Assembly: GCF_030315685.1 (NCBI RefSeq)
Contig: NZ_JASXSI010000034.1
Location: 1-42,478, forward strand
DNA: 42,478 nt
Origin: Gordonia sp. ABSL11-1
Lineage (GTDB): Bacteria > Actinomycetota > Actinomycetes > Mycobacteriales > Mycobacteriaceae
Direction of reading: 5' to 3'
This document shows positions 17,102 to 25,582 of this stretch, piece after piece. A program made the translations under genes and the position numbers. The notes under the pieces are model-generated. The model saw nothing but the letters and a program-made list of their open reading frames with translations. It did not search any database and had not been told where the DNA came from. Numbering within the stretch: the first letter of the stretch is position 1; each line of letters starts with the position of its first letter.

Positions 17102-18124
17102 ATGCGACGAAATCTACGAGTGGTGGTGGCCGCCGGTGTCGCGGTCGCGGCGCTGGTCGCCTCCGGATGTTCGTCCGGCGGATCGGACGATGCGGGCAGT
17201 TCGGCCGACCAGGGCGCGACCCGGACATTCACCGCTGCCAACGGGACCTTCGAGATCCCGGCGAAACCCACGCGCATCGTCGCCCTGTCCCGGGTGATCC
17301 CGTCACTGTTCACCGCGGACGCCGCCGTCGTCGGCGCCACATCGGGCTACGACACGAGCACCATCGTCGACGACGACGCGATTTCCCGGTACAAGGAGGT
17401 GGCCACACTGTCGACCGGCTCGGCGAAGACGAATGCCGGTGGCGGTACGCAACTCTCCTACGAGCAGATCGCCGCGCTGAAACCCGATCTCATCATCTCG
17501 GGATTCCCCCAGAAGGCGTACAAAGCGTCGATCAGCGACGAACAACTGCAGGCGATCGCCCCGACGTTGAGCCTGGGGCCCGCCACGCCGACCGAATGGC
17601 GCGAAGTGGGGGAGAAGGCCGCCGACGCCGCCGGCAAGACCGACGAGTTCGACCAGCAGAAGGCCGAGTACACCAAGCTCGCCGACGAACTGAAGTCGAA
17701 GTACGCCGGAACCGTCGCGGGGAAGAAGTTCGCCGCGTTCTCCGTCTTCAACTCGACGCAGGCCGACTCGTATCAGCGTGAGTTCGACGACTCGTTCACC
17801 ACCAACGTCGCCAACGACATCGGGATCGCCTTCCCCGGCGGCACGCCGACGAAGACCTCCGAGATCGTGTCGATCGAGCGGTTGTCGGACATGGCCGACG
17901 CCGATGTGATCGTCTACCAGGTGAATCCGGACGGCTCTCTGAAGTATCCGCGGATGCAGGAAGTGCTCGACTCCGAGGCGTGGAAGAACCTGCCCGCGGT
18001 GAAGGCCGGGCGTGTGGTACCCGTGGCGTATGCGTCATCGGAGACCTACGCAGGTGCCATCAAGAGTCTGCAATCGCTGTCGGCAGGCCTCGACAAGCTG
18101 CCTGCGGCCACCACGGGGAGCTGA
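17102..18124 (+). CDS. Fe-siderophore ABC transporter substrate-binding lipoprotein
   Basis: This 340-residue protein is predicted to be the extracytoplasmic siderophore receptor of a FecBCDE-type importer. It has a lipoprotein signal (two Arg, hydrophobic stretch, VASGC lipobox with Cys23) followed by a Gly/Ser/Asp linker. The helical-backbone binding fold shows TFEIPAKPTRIVALS near the start of lobe 1, LSYEQIAALKPDLIISG (about 118-134), and a C-terminal AWKNLPAVKAGRVVPV segment, all typical of the FecB/FepB family. The start at 17102 gives a normal signal peptide; GGAG lies 11 nt upstream. It is 86 bp after NRPS 1 and its cognate permeases and ATPase (22600-25582) follow in the same operon, separated by the IrtAB-like genes. 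Confidence 0.93.
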   Translation: MRRNLRVVVAAGVAVAALVASGCSSGGSDDAGSSADQGATRTFTAANGTFEIPAKPTRIVALSRVIPSLFTADAAVVGATSGYDTSTIVDDDAISRYKEVATLSTGSAKTNAGGGTQLSYEQIAALKPDLIISGFPQKAYKASISDEQLQAIAPTLSLGPATPTEWREVGEKAADAAGKTDEFDQQKAEYTKLADELKSKYAGTVAGKKFAAFSVFNSTQADSYQREFDDSFTTNVANDIGIAFPGGTPTKTSEIVSIERLSDMADADVIVYQVNPDGSLKYPRMQEVLDSEAWKNLPAVKAGRVVPVAYASSETYAGAIKSLQSLSAGLDKLPAATTGS

Positions 18125-18131
18125 CACCTGA

Positions 18132-19916
18132 TTGTCTGACCACACACGTCCCTCGATCCCGGAGAAGCCCGCGAGGAACGAGCGGGCGCCACGAAGGGCG
18201 CCCGCCGGGCTGATGCGCATCATCCGCCCGGTTCGGGTGCAGGTGGTGACGTCGATCCTGCTGCAGATGGTCTGCGCGGTCATGGTCGTCGGGGCGTATG
18301 TCGCGATCGTCGCCGCAGTGCGGCGGCCGGTGGACACGGGCGAGACCTCGTGGACGCCGGCCGTCGTCGCAGCGCTGCTGTTGCTGGGCGTCCCGCTGGT
18401 CCATGCCTGCTCGTACGCGGCGAGCTTCGGGGCGAGCCGCCGGATCGAACAGCGTCTGCGTACCGAGGTGACCGATCATGTGTCGCGGATTCCGCTGGGC
18501 TGGTTCAGCACTGGATCAGCGGTCACGAGGCTGCGCAAGACCGTCACTTCGGACATCAGTGCGGTGACCGGGATGATCGGGGAGGCCCTGCCCAACACGG
18601 CGCGATACAGCACCGTCACCGTCGTCGCGTTCGGCTACCTGTTCACGGTCTCGTGGATTCTCGCCGCCGCCGTCGCCGTGCCCGTGGTCATCGCGTCGGC
18701 CGTCGAATGGCGGCGCATGGGAATGACATCCGACGCCGATCGCCGCCACGAGGAGACGACCGCGGCTCTGTCCGCGCGCACGACCGAACTGACCCAGGGC
18801 ATCGGCGTCGCGAAGATCTACGGGATGGCCGACCGCGAGAACAACCGATTCCGCACGGCGGCTGACGCCTACGCCGACAGCTACCTCCGTCGGGAGATCG
18901 ACCAACAGCGCCGGGGACGCGTGACGTCGGCGCTGGCGTCGTGGATGTCGATCCTGTCGATCGTCGTCGTCGGTGGCACCGCGCTCGTGGCGGCCGATCT
19001 CATCGACCCAGTGGACGTGGTCGCGTTCCTGATGCTGTCGTGGATCGTCTCGCGTGGGGTGTGGGCACTGCCGATGGCGATGATGACGTGGCGCAGGGCC
19101 AGGTCCGTGCTGGTCGGTGTCGATGCGATCCTCGGCATCCCACCACTGCCCACTCCCGCTGAAGTGTCCCCGATTCCGGCGGCGCCCATCGCGGTGACCT
19201 TCGAGCAGGTCGAATTCGGCTACACACCAGACGATCCGGTGCTGCAGGACATCTCGATTCGCCTGGCACCAGGGACGACGACGGCACTCGTCGGCGCCTC
19301 CGGGTCGGGCAAGTCGACACTGGCGCGCCTCATCCCGCGATTCTGGGATGTCGATGCCGGAACGATCCGGGTCAACGGAACGGATGTCCGCGACCTCGAA
19401 CCCACGAGCCTCTACCGGTTGGTCTCCTTCGTCTTCCAGGACGTCACCCTCATGCGATCCTCGGTCGCCGACAACATCCGGCTCGCCCGCCCCGACGCCG
19501 ACGACGCCATCGTCGAGGCGGCGGCGCGGGCCGCCCGGATCCATGACCGGATCCAGCACCTCCCCCGGGGATACGACTCCGTGGTCGGGGTCGACGCGCA
19601 CTTCTCCGGCGGTGAGGCCCAACGCATCTCGATCGCCCGGGCACTCGTCGCCGACACGCCTGTCGTCGTCCTCGACGAGGCTACCTCTGCGGCCGACCCG
19701 GAGTCCGAGGCCGCCGTCGGGCATGCACTGAGCCGTTTGATGGAGGGACGGACGGTCCTCACGATCGCTCATCGGCTCGCCACCATCGCCGCCGCACACC
19801 AGATCGTGGTGCTCGAACGCGGGCGCATCGCCGAGATCGGCACTCACGACGAGCTGACCCTCGCCAACGGTCACTATGCCCGGATGTGGCGGGCGGATCG
19901 GATGGCGTTGCGATGA
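18132..19916 (+). CDS. IrtA-like ABC transporter, fused permease and ATPase
   Basis: This is a 594-residue half-transporter with an exporter-type fold: a six-helix membrane domain (about 35-320) followed by a nucleotide-binding domain. Walker A is GASGSGKST (Lys394), the signature is FSGGEAQRIS, Walker B is VVVLDEATSAADPE, and the switch is IAHRLA. With its neighbour it probably forms a heterodimer like mycobacterial IrtAB, which despite the exporter fold imports Fe-siderophores across the inner membrane. Unlike IrtA it has no N-terminal SIP flavin domain; that function is a separate gene at 21748. The likely start is a TTG at 18132, 7 bp after the previous stop, with GGGGAG about 11 nt upstream; an internal ATG at 18213 is the alternative. 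A role as a siderophore exporter cannot be excluded. Confidence 0.88.
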   Translation: MSDHTRPSIPEKPARNERAPRRAPAGLMRIIRPVRVQVVTSILLQMVCAVMVVGAYVAIVAAVRRPVDTGETSWTPAVVAALLLLGVPLVHACSYAASFGASRRIEQRLRTEVTDHVSRIPLGWFSTGSAVTRLRKTVTSDISAVTGMIGEALPNTARYSTVTVVAFGYLFTVSWILAAAVAVPVVIASAVEWRRMGMTSDADRRHEETTAALSARTTELTQGIGVAKIYGMADRENNRFRTAADAYADSYLRREIDQQRRGRVTSALASWMSILSIVVVGGTALVAADLIDPVDVVAFLMLSWIVSRGVWALPMAMMTWRRARSVLVGVDAILGIPPLPTPAEVSPIPAAPIAVTFEQVEFGYTPDDPVLQDISIRLAPGTTTALVGASGSGKSTLARLIPRFWDVDAGTIRVNGTDVRDLEPTSLYRLVSFVFQDVTLMRSSVADNIRLARPDADDAIVEAAARAARIHDRIQHLPRGYDSVVGVDAHFSGGEAQRISIARALVADTPVVVLDEATSAADPESEAAVGHALSRLMEGRTVLTIAHRLATIAAAHQIVVLERGRIAEIGTHDELTLANGHYARMWRADRMALR

Positions 19917-19934
19917 CGGATCGTTCACGGGCGA

Positions 19935-20043
19935 CCCTTCGTGACGCTCGCACGCTCGCTCCTCAGGGTCCGGGGGACGCTCGCACGCTCGCCGGCGGTC
20001 TGTTCCCTGAGGAGCGAGGCGATAGCCGAGCATCACGAAGGGG
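19935..20043. repeat. REP-like inverted-repeat element between the two ABC genes
   Basis: Two imperfectly inverted arms, CCCTTCGTGACGCTCGC onward (19935-19968) and CCCTGAGGAGCGAG onward (20005-20043), flank a spacer that repeats GACGCTCGCACGCTCGC (19976-19992). The same arm occurs inside NRPS 2 at 30558-30591, identical at 32 of 34 positions. The element ends 4 bp before the ATG I assign to the next gene and contributes its AAGGGG ribosome-binding-like sequence. If the next gene instead starts at 19913, the element would be translated in frame. Confidence 0.75.
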
Positions 20044-20047
20044 CGGC

Positions 20048-21751
20048 ATGCTCGCCGGTCTGCGACGGGTGGCCGGACAGGATGCCACCCGGCGATTGAC
20101 ACGAGCGCTCGGCGTCGTGGCCGCGGCCGCCGTGCTCGAGGCAGCCTGCCTCGCGTTGCTGGTGCCGCTGATGGCCGACCTGTTCACCGACCGCTTTCCG
20201 CGTGCCTGGTGGTGGGCCGGTCTGTTCGTCGTCGTCGGCGGCATCGCACTCGTGCTGGAGCGCTGGGCGATCCGCGCACAGCGCTCGGTGACGACCGTGG
20301 TGGTCGCGACCCTGCACCACCGCGTCGGTGACCACGTGATGACGCTGCCGCTGGGATGGTTCACACCGGCACAGCAGGATTCGTTGAACCGATTGCTCAA
20401 CGACGCAACACAGTCGTTGGCGGTCATGCTCAACGCCATCGTCACGCTGAACATCCGAGCGGTTGCGACTGCGGGCACGCTCTGGGTGGTGATCGCGGTG
20501 GTCGATCTCCCGACGGCGCTGGTGGTGGCACTCGCCTTGGGCGTGCTGGCCGTCGTCTACCGTCTGGCGACGCGACTGAACCGCCAGGGCAACATCACAC
20601 GCGTGGCCGCCACGCAGGAGATCGGTGCACAGGTCCTCGAATTCGCCCAGAAGCAGGCTGTTCTCCGGGCACACGGCCGTCTCGGCGAAGCCGGGACCGA
20701 CCTGCGGGCCGCGCTGGACCAGGTCCGTCGCGCCGCGTCGTCGTACTTCCGCGGTGCGATCGTCGGCGTCACCGCATTTTCGGTCGGGACGGCTCTGCTC
20801 ATCGCGGCCGTCCTGTGCAGTGCATGGTGGCGCCTGCAGGACGGCGTCATCTCGCCGGCGGTGGCGATCTCACTGGTCGTCCTGGCCACGCTCATCGTCG
20901 ACGCCGTCGCCGCGCTCGGCCGGACGGGAAGCGTCATCTGGGCAGCGGAACAGACGGTGCGGGAGATCGGCGAGATCCTCGGCACGCCGTCACTGACGGA
21001 ACCGGATCACTCGGCCCGGATCGCCGACGCGGGCATCGAGTTCCGTGACGTGCGATTCGGCTACGAAGCGGACGCGCCCATCGTCGACGGTGTCTCGTTC
21101 CGGATTCCGTCCGGCGGCGTGTGCGCCGTCGTCGGCCCGTCGGGGACGGGCAAGACGACCCTCGTCCGGCTGGCCGCCCGGTTCTGGGATGTCGACGCGG
21201 GAAGAATCCTGCTGGGCGGTGCAGATGTCCGCGATCTACGCACCGCCGACCTGATGCGGCAGGTGGCGGTCGTCTTCCAGGACTCGTACCTGTTCGATGG
21301 CACGATCCGCGACAACGTCACCATGGGGCGGCCCGATGCCGGACCCGACGAGCTCGATCGCGCCGCCGCACTCGCACGCCTGGACGAGATCGTGGAGCGG
21401 CTGCCCGCCGGATGGCATACCCAGGTCGGGGACCGTGGTACCGCACTGTCCGGCGGTGAACGCCAACGGGTCTCGATCGCGCGGGCCCTGCTGAAGGATG
21501 CGCCGGTCGTGCTGCTCGACGAGGCCACCTCCGCGCTGGATCCCGAGAACGAGGCCGCGGTCCGCCAAGCGCTCGGACATCTCGGCGAGGGACGCACCCG
21601 ACTGATCATCGCGCACCGGCTGCAGACCGTGCGGGCGGCGGATCAGGTCGTGTTCCTCGACGGCTCCGGTGGACCGGTGACCGTGGGGACACACGACGAA
21701 CTGATGGACGGCAACACCCGATACGCCCACTTCTGGAAGGAGATGAGATGA
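20048..21751 (+). CDS. IrtB-like ABC transporter, fused permease and ATPase
   Basis: This is the second exporter-fold half-transporter, 567 residues, with six membrane helices. The first contains LLVPLMADLF, close to the start of IrtB. The nucleotide-binding domain has GPSGTGKTT (Walker A), LSGGERQRVS (signature) and VVLLDEATSALDPE (Walker B). It presumably pairs with the previous product to move the siderophore. I prefer the ATG at 20048: it gives a family-like N-terminus and length and follows AAGGGG. An in-frame ATG at 19913 overlaps the previous stop (ATGA) and would add 45 residues encoded mostly by the REP-like element, with no resemblance to the family. The stop overlaps the SIP gene start by 4 bp, indicating translational coupling. 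Confidence 0.9.
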   Translation: MLAGLRRVAGQDATRRLTRALGVVAAAAVLEAACLALLVPLMADLFTDRFPRAWWWAGLFVVVGGIALVLERWAIRAQRSVTTVVVATLHHRVGDHVMTLPLGWFTPAQQDSLNRLLNDATQSLAVMLNAIVTLNIRAVATAGTLWVVIAVVDLPTALVVALALGVLAVVYRLATRLNRQGNITRVAATQEIGAQVLEFAQKQAVLRAHGRLGEAGTDLRAALDQVRRAASSYFRGAIVGVTAFSVGTALLIAAVLCSAWWRLQDGVISPAVAISLVVLATLIVDAVAALGRTGSVIWAAEQTVREIGEILGTPSLTEPDHSARIADAGIEFRDVRFGYEADAPIVDGVSFRIPSGGVCAVVGPSGTGKTTLVRLAARFWDVDAGRILLGGADVRDLRTADLMRQVAVVFQDSYLFDGTIRDNVTMGRPDAGPDELDRAAALARLDEIVERLPAGWHTQVGDRGTALSGGERQRVSIARALLKDAPVVLLDEATSALDPENEAAVRQALGHLGEGRTRLIIAHRLQTVRAADQVVFLDGSGGPVTVGTHDELMDGNTRYAHFWKEMR

Positions 21752-22596
21752 GCACAGCCCGGCTCGCCCCTCACCACACCGACGTCAACCTGGTGATGTA
21801 CGACCTCACGCCACGATTCCTGGAGGTGATCCGGTCGGACTCGTTGACGCCGCAGATGCAGCGCCTGACGTTCCGGTGCACCGATCCGGACGGGTTCCAC
21901 TTCGTGCCGATGGCTCCCGACGAACACGTCAAACTGTTCTTCCCACAGCCCGAGACCGAGGAGATCGTGATGCCCGGAATCGGTCCGAACGGGATCGTGC
22001 CGCCGGCAGACGGAGCGCGTCCGGTGTACCGCGACTACACCGTTCGTGCCTTCGACGCCGAACGGGCCGAGCTCGTCATCGATTTCGTCCTGCACACCCA
22101 CGGGGTGGGTGGATCGTGGGCGGCGGCGGCCGACGTGGGGGAGCGCCTCGGCATGCTCGGCCCGCGCGGTTCCCACATCTATCCGACCGGCTACGACTGG
22201 TATCTGCTCGCGGCGGACGAGACCGCGCTCCCCGCGATCGGCCGCTGGTTCGAGGAACTTCCCGGCGACAAGGAGATCGTGGCGTTCATCGAGGTGTCGG
22301 GACCGGAGAACGAGGTCCGTCTCCCGGCCCGTCCGGGAGCCCGGGTCACCTGGCTGCACCGCGGAGACACCGAACCCGGCAACAGCCCACTGCTGCAGGA
22401 GGCCATCCGCGATGTCGACTTCCCGGCGGGCGACTACTTCGCCTGGATCGCGGGCGAGGCGAACACGCTGAAACCGATACGCCGGTACCTCCGGCGTGAC
22501 CTCGGTGTCCCCAAGCATCGCGTCAAGGTCGACGGGTACTGGCGCAACGGGACCGTCAATCTCGATCACCACGATCCCGGCGACGACGAAGACTGA
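21748..22596 (+). CDS. Siderophore-interacting protein (SIP), FAD-dependent ferric reductase
   Basis: This 282-residue cytoplasmic flavoprotein is predicted to reduce Fe(III)-siderophore and release iron after import. It has the SIP family layout: an N-terminal FAD-binding barrel with RDYTVR (95-100) binding the flavin, then an NAD(P)H-binding-like half ending in GEANTLKPIRRYLRRDLGV and the characteristic VDGYWRNG. The ATG overlaps the stop of the IrtB-like gene. In mycobacteria this domain is fused to the N-terminus of IrtA; here it is free-standing but immediately behind the IrtAB-like pair, supporting import as the role of those transporters. FecCD permease genes follow after 3 bp. Confidence 0.93.
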   Translation: MSTARLAPHHTDVNLVMYDLTPRFLEVIRSDSLTPQMQRLTFRCTDPDGFHFVPMAPDEHVKLFFPQPETEEIVMPGIGPNGIVPPADGARPVYRDYTVRAFDAERAELVIDFVLHTHGVGGSWAAAADVGERLGMLGPRGSHIYPTGYDWYLLAADETALPAIGRWFEELPGDKEIVAFIEVSGPENEVRLPARPGARVTWLHRGDTEPGNSPLLQEAIRDVDFPAGDYFAWIAGEANTLKPIRRYLRRDLGVPKHRVKVDGYWRNGTVNLDHHDPGDDED

Positions 22597-22599
22597 CCT

Positions 22600-23691
22600 A
22601 TGCCACAGGACAATCGGCTCGAGCCGCAGACGGACGAAGAACGCATCGCGACGTCACTGCCGCCGGCTCGAGCGGCGCAGTACACGGTGAGCGCGTCGAA
22701 CTCACGTCGCGTCATCGGTGCGGTCGCCGGCGTCGTCCTGCTCGTGGTCGTCTGCGCACTCAGCGTCGCGATCGGTGCCAAGACGATCCCACTCGGTACC
22801 GTCGTCGACGCCGTTTTCTCCAACGCCCACACCGACGACGCGATCATCATCCGTGAACTGCGCATTCCCCGAACGATTCTCGGCTTGATCGTCGGAATGG
22901 CACTGGGTGTGGGCGGTGCGCTCATCCAGGGGATGACCCGGAACCCGTTGGCCGACCCCGGACTGCTCGGTGTCAACGCCGGCTCGGCGTTCTTCGTGGC
23001 GGTGGCCGTCGGACTGCTCGGGCTGACCGGGATCTGGTCGTATGTCTGGTTCGCATTCGCCGGCGCCGCGGTCGTGTCCGTGGCGGTGTACCTGCTCGGG
23101 TCGATGGGCCGCGCCGCGCCGTCGCCGATCCGGCTGACGCTGGCCGGGGTCGCGGTGAGTGCTCTGCTGACCGGTGTCACCACCGGCCTGACGCTCCTCG
23201 ATCCCGAGGCCTTCGACCAGATGCGTTACTGGCGAGCCGGATCCATCGCCGGTCGCGACATGTCCGTCACGGCGGCGGTCGCGCCGTTCATCGTCGTCGG
23301 TCTCGCGTTGGCGGTGGCCGCCGCCAGATCGCTCAACGCGCTCGCCCTCGGCGACGACACCGCGCGGTCGTTGGGCGCGAACGTCGGCCGCACGCGGGTC
23401 GTGGGCACTGTGGCGGTCACGTTGCTGTGTGGCGCAGCCACCGCGGCAGCCGGGCCCATCTCCTTCGTGGGATTGATGATCCCGCACATCGCACGCTGGA
23501 TAGTCGGGCCCGATCAGCGGTGGATCGTCGCCTACAGCGTGCTCGGCGGGGCGATCCTCGTGTTGCTCGCCGACGTCGTCGGCCGCGTGATCATCCGGCC
23601 GGGAGAAATGCAGGTGGGCGTGGTCACCGCGTTCATCGGTGCCCCTGTCCTGATCCTGTTGGTGCGCCGCGCGAAGGCGAGTGGCCTATGA
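22600..23691 (+). CDS. FecCD-family siderophore permease, first subunit
   Basis: This is a 363-residue inner-membrane permease of the BtuC/FecCD family with about ten hydrophobic segments after a 38-residue polar N-terminus. Family motifs are RIPRTILGLIVGMALGVGGA with LIQGMTRNPLADPGLLGVNA (about 87-132), the coupling segment with GDDTARSLGANV (255-266), and AGPISFVGLMIPHIAR (287-302). It is expected to form a heterodimer with the next product and to work with the ATPase at 24764 and the lipoprotein at 17102. The ATG is 3 bp after the SIP stop, and its own stop overlaps the next start as ATGA. Confidence 0.93.
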   Translation: MPQDNRLEPQTDEERIATSLPPARAAQYTVSASNSRRVIGAVAGVVLLVVVCALSVAIGAKTIPLGTVVDAVFSNAHTDDAIIIRELRIPRTILGLIVGMALGVGGALIQGMTRNPLADPGLLGVNAGSAFFVAVAVGLLGLTGIWSYVWFAFAGAAVVSVAVYLLGSMGRAAPSPIRLTLAGVAVSALLTGVTTGLTLLDPEAFDQMRYWRAGSIAGRDMSVTAAVAPFIVVGLALAVAAARSLNALALGDDTARSLGANVGRTRVVGTVAVTLLCGAATAAAGPISFVGLMIPHIARWIVGPDQRWIVAYSVLGGAILVLLADVVGRVIIRPGEMQVGVVTAFIGAPVLILLVRRAKASGL

Positions 23692-24767
23692 CCCGCACAC
23701 TCACCCGGGAGACCACGGCGATCGACTTCGGCCGTTCGGTCGTCGTCCTGCGCGGACCGCACGGATCGCCGTCGCTGCGGATCGGCGTCCGATCCGTCAC
23801 CGTCATCGTGGCGCTCACGGTCGCCGCCCTGATCGTCGCCGTCGTCGCACTCGGCACCGGGGACTATCCGATCGCCCCGATCCGGGTGCTCGAGACGCTG
23901 GTCGGCGGCGGAACACGATTCGAGACCCTGGTGATCACCGAATGGCGGTTGCCGCGGGTGGCCTGTGCTCTCGTGCTGGGCGCCGTGCTCGGGGTCAGCG
24001 GGGCGATCTTCCAGTCGCTCACCCACAATGCACTGGGCAGCCCCGACATCATCGGGTTCAACACCGGCGCCTACTCCGGTGCGCTGGTGACGATCCTGAT
24101 CATCGGCACCGATCACCAGTACGGGACGGCGCTGGGAGCGTTGCTCGGGGGGATCGCGACCGCGCTCGCCGTCTACGTGTTCGCGTTCAAACGAGGCGTC
24201 CAGGGGTTCCGGCTGATCATCGTCGGCATCGCGCTGAGCGCCATGCTCGCCTCGCTCAACACGTGGCTCATCCTCAAGGCCGACCTCGATGACGCGCTGT
24301 CGGCGGCCACCTGGGGCGCGGGCACTCTCAACGGCATCACCTGGGCGGATGCCACACCCGCGCTGGTGGTCTCGGCGATTCTGGTGCCGTTCATCATGAT
24401 CGCCGCCTACATCGGGCCGGTGATGGAGATGGGCGACGACACGGCTCGGGCGTTCGGAGTGCGGGTGGAACCCACGAGGCTGTTCGTGATCGTGCTCGGC
24501 GTCGCGCTGACGGCGATCGCGACCTCGGTCGCCGGCCCCATCGCCTTTGTGTCCCTGGCCGCACCGCAGCTCGCCCGGCGCCTCACCCGGAGCGCGGGTG
24601 TGGCGCTCGCGCCCGCCGCGGCGATGGGTGCGCTGCTCCTCGTCGGCAGCGACTACGTCGCCCAGCACGCCTTCGCGCCCACCCAACTGCCCGTCGGTGT
24701 CGTCACGGCATCGGTCGGCGGCGTCTATCTGGTCTGGCTCTTGGCACAGGAGGCTCGACGACAATGA
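23688..24767 (+). CDS. FecCD-family siderophore permease, second subunit
   Basis: This is a 359-residue partner permease with the same fold. It shows WRLPRVACALVLGAVLGVSG, FQSLTHNALGSPDIIGFNTG (about 106-125), the ATPase-coupling segment GDDTARAFGVRV, and AGPIAFVSLAAPQLARRL. The longer open frame upstream (from 23427) is only the antiparallel reading inside the first permease; the ATG at 23688 overlaps the preceding stop by four bases. The stop in turn overlaps the ATPase start. The overlaps indicate strict stoichiometric expression of the importer. Confidence 0.93.
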   Translation: MTRTLTRETTAIDFGRSVVVLRGPHGSPSLRIGVRSVTVIVALTVAALIVAVVALGTGDYPIAPIRVLETLVGGGTRFETLVITEWRLPRVACALVLGAVLGVSGAIFQSLTHNALGSPDIIGFNTGAYSGALVTILIIGTDHQYGTALGALLGGIATALAVYVFAFKRGVQGFRLIIVGIALSAMLASLNTWLILKADLDDALSAATWGAGTLNGITWADATPALVVSAILVPFIMIAAYIGPVMEMGDDTARAFGVRVEPTRLFVIVLGVALTAIATSVAGPIAFVSLAAPQLARRLTRSAGVALAPAAAMGALLLVGSDYVAQHAFAPTQLPVGVVTASVGGVYLVWLLAQEARRQ

Positions 24768-25582
24768 CCACGAACCATGTTCCGGTGCCTGCCGACGAGA
24801 GCCGGCTGCGGGCCCAGGACATCACCATCGGCTACGACGAGCGCGTCATCAGTGAGTCGCTGTCCATCGACATCCCGGACGGGGCGTTCACCGTCATCGT
24901 CGGGCCGAACGCCTGCGGCAAATCGACACTGCTGCGCGCGCTCTCGCGACTGCTCAGGCCGACATCGGGATCGGTGATCCTCGACGGCAGATCGATCAGC
25001 GCATACCCCGCCAAGGAGGTCGCCCGCCGTCTGGGGCTGCTCCCGCAGACGTCGGTGGCACCCGAGGGCATCCGCGTCGCCGAACTCGTCGCGCGAGGAC
25101 GATTCCCCCGGCAGTCGATGTTCCGACAGTGGACCGCCGACGACGAGTCCGCAGTCCAGGAGGCGATGGCCGCCACCGGGATCACCGACCTCTCGGCACG
25201 GTTGGTGGACGAACTGAGCGGCGGCCAGCGCCAACGGGTCTGGGTGGCGATGGTCCTCGCCCAGGAGACCCCGCTCGTCCTGCTCGACGAACCCACCACG
25301 TTTCTCGACATCGCCTATCAGATCGAACTGCTGGATCTGTGCCACGAACTCAATCGAGAACGCGGCCGCACCATGGTCGCCGTCCTGCATGACCTCAATC
25401 ACGCCTTCCGGTACGCCGATCACCTCGTCGCGATGAAGGAAGGGCGAATCGTCGCCCAAGGGCGGCCGGCCGACATCGTCGACGCCAACCTCATCGACGA
25501 GGTCTTCGGCCTGCGCTGCCGGATCATCGACGACCCGGAATCCCACACACCGCTGGTGATTCCGCGACTGAGAGGAACCTGA
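24764..25582 (+). CDS. FecE-type siderophore ABC transporter ATPase
   Basis: This 272-residue cytoplasmic ATPase energises the FecCD-type permeases. It has Walker A GPNACGKSTLL (Lys near 51), the Q-loop in LLPQTSV, signature LSGGQRQRVWVA, Walker B LVLLDEPTTFLD, with the family's TFLD, and the switch His in VLHDLNHAFRYADH. The C-terminal AQGRPADIVDANLIDEVFGL is typical of the FepC/FecE group. The start overlaps the permease stop and its TGA overlaps the ATG of NRPS 2 by one base, which ties uptake and biosynthesis into one transcript. Confidence 0.95.
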   Translation: MTTNHVPVPADESRLRAQDITIGYDERVISESLSIDIPDGAFTVIVGPNACGKSTLLRALSRLLRPTSGSVILDGRSISAYPAKEVARRLGLLPQTSVAPEGIRVAELVARGRFPRQSMFRQWTADDESAVQEAMAATGITDLSARLVDELSGGQRQRVWVAMVLAQETPLVLLDEPTTFLDIAYQIELLDLCHELNRERGRTMVAVLHDLNHAFRYADHLVAMKEGRIVAQGRPADIVDANLIDEVFGLRCRIIDDPESHTPLVIPRLRGT

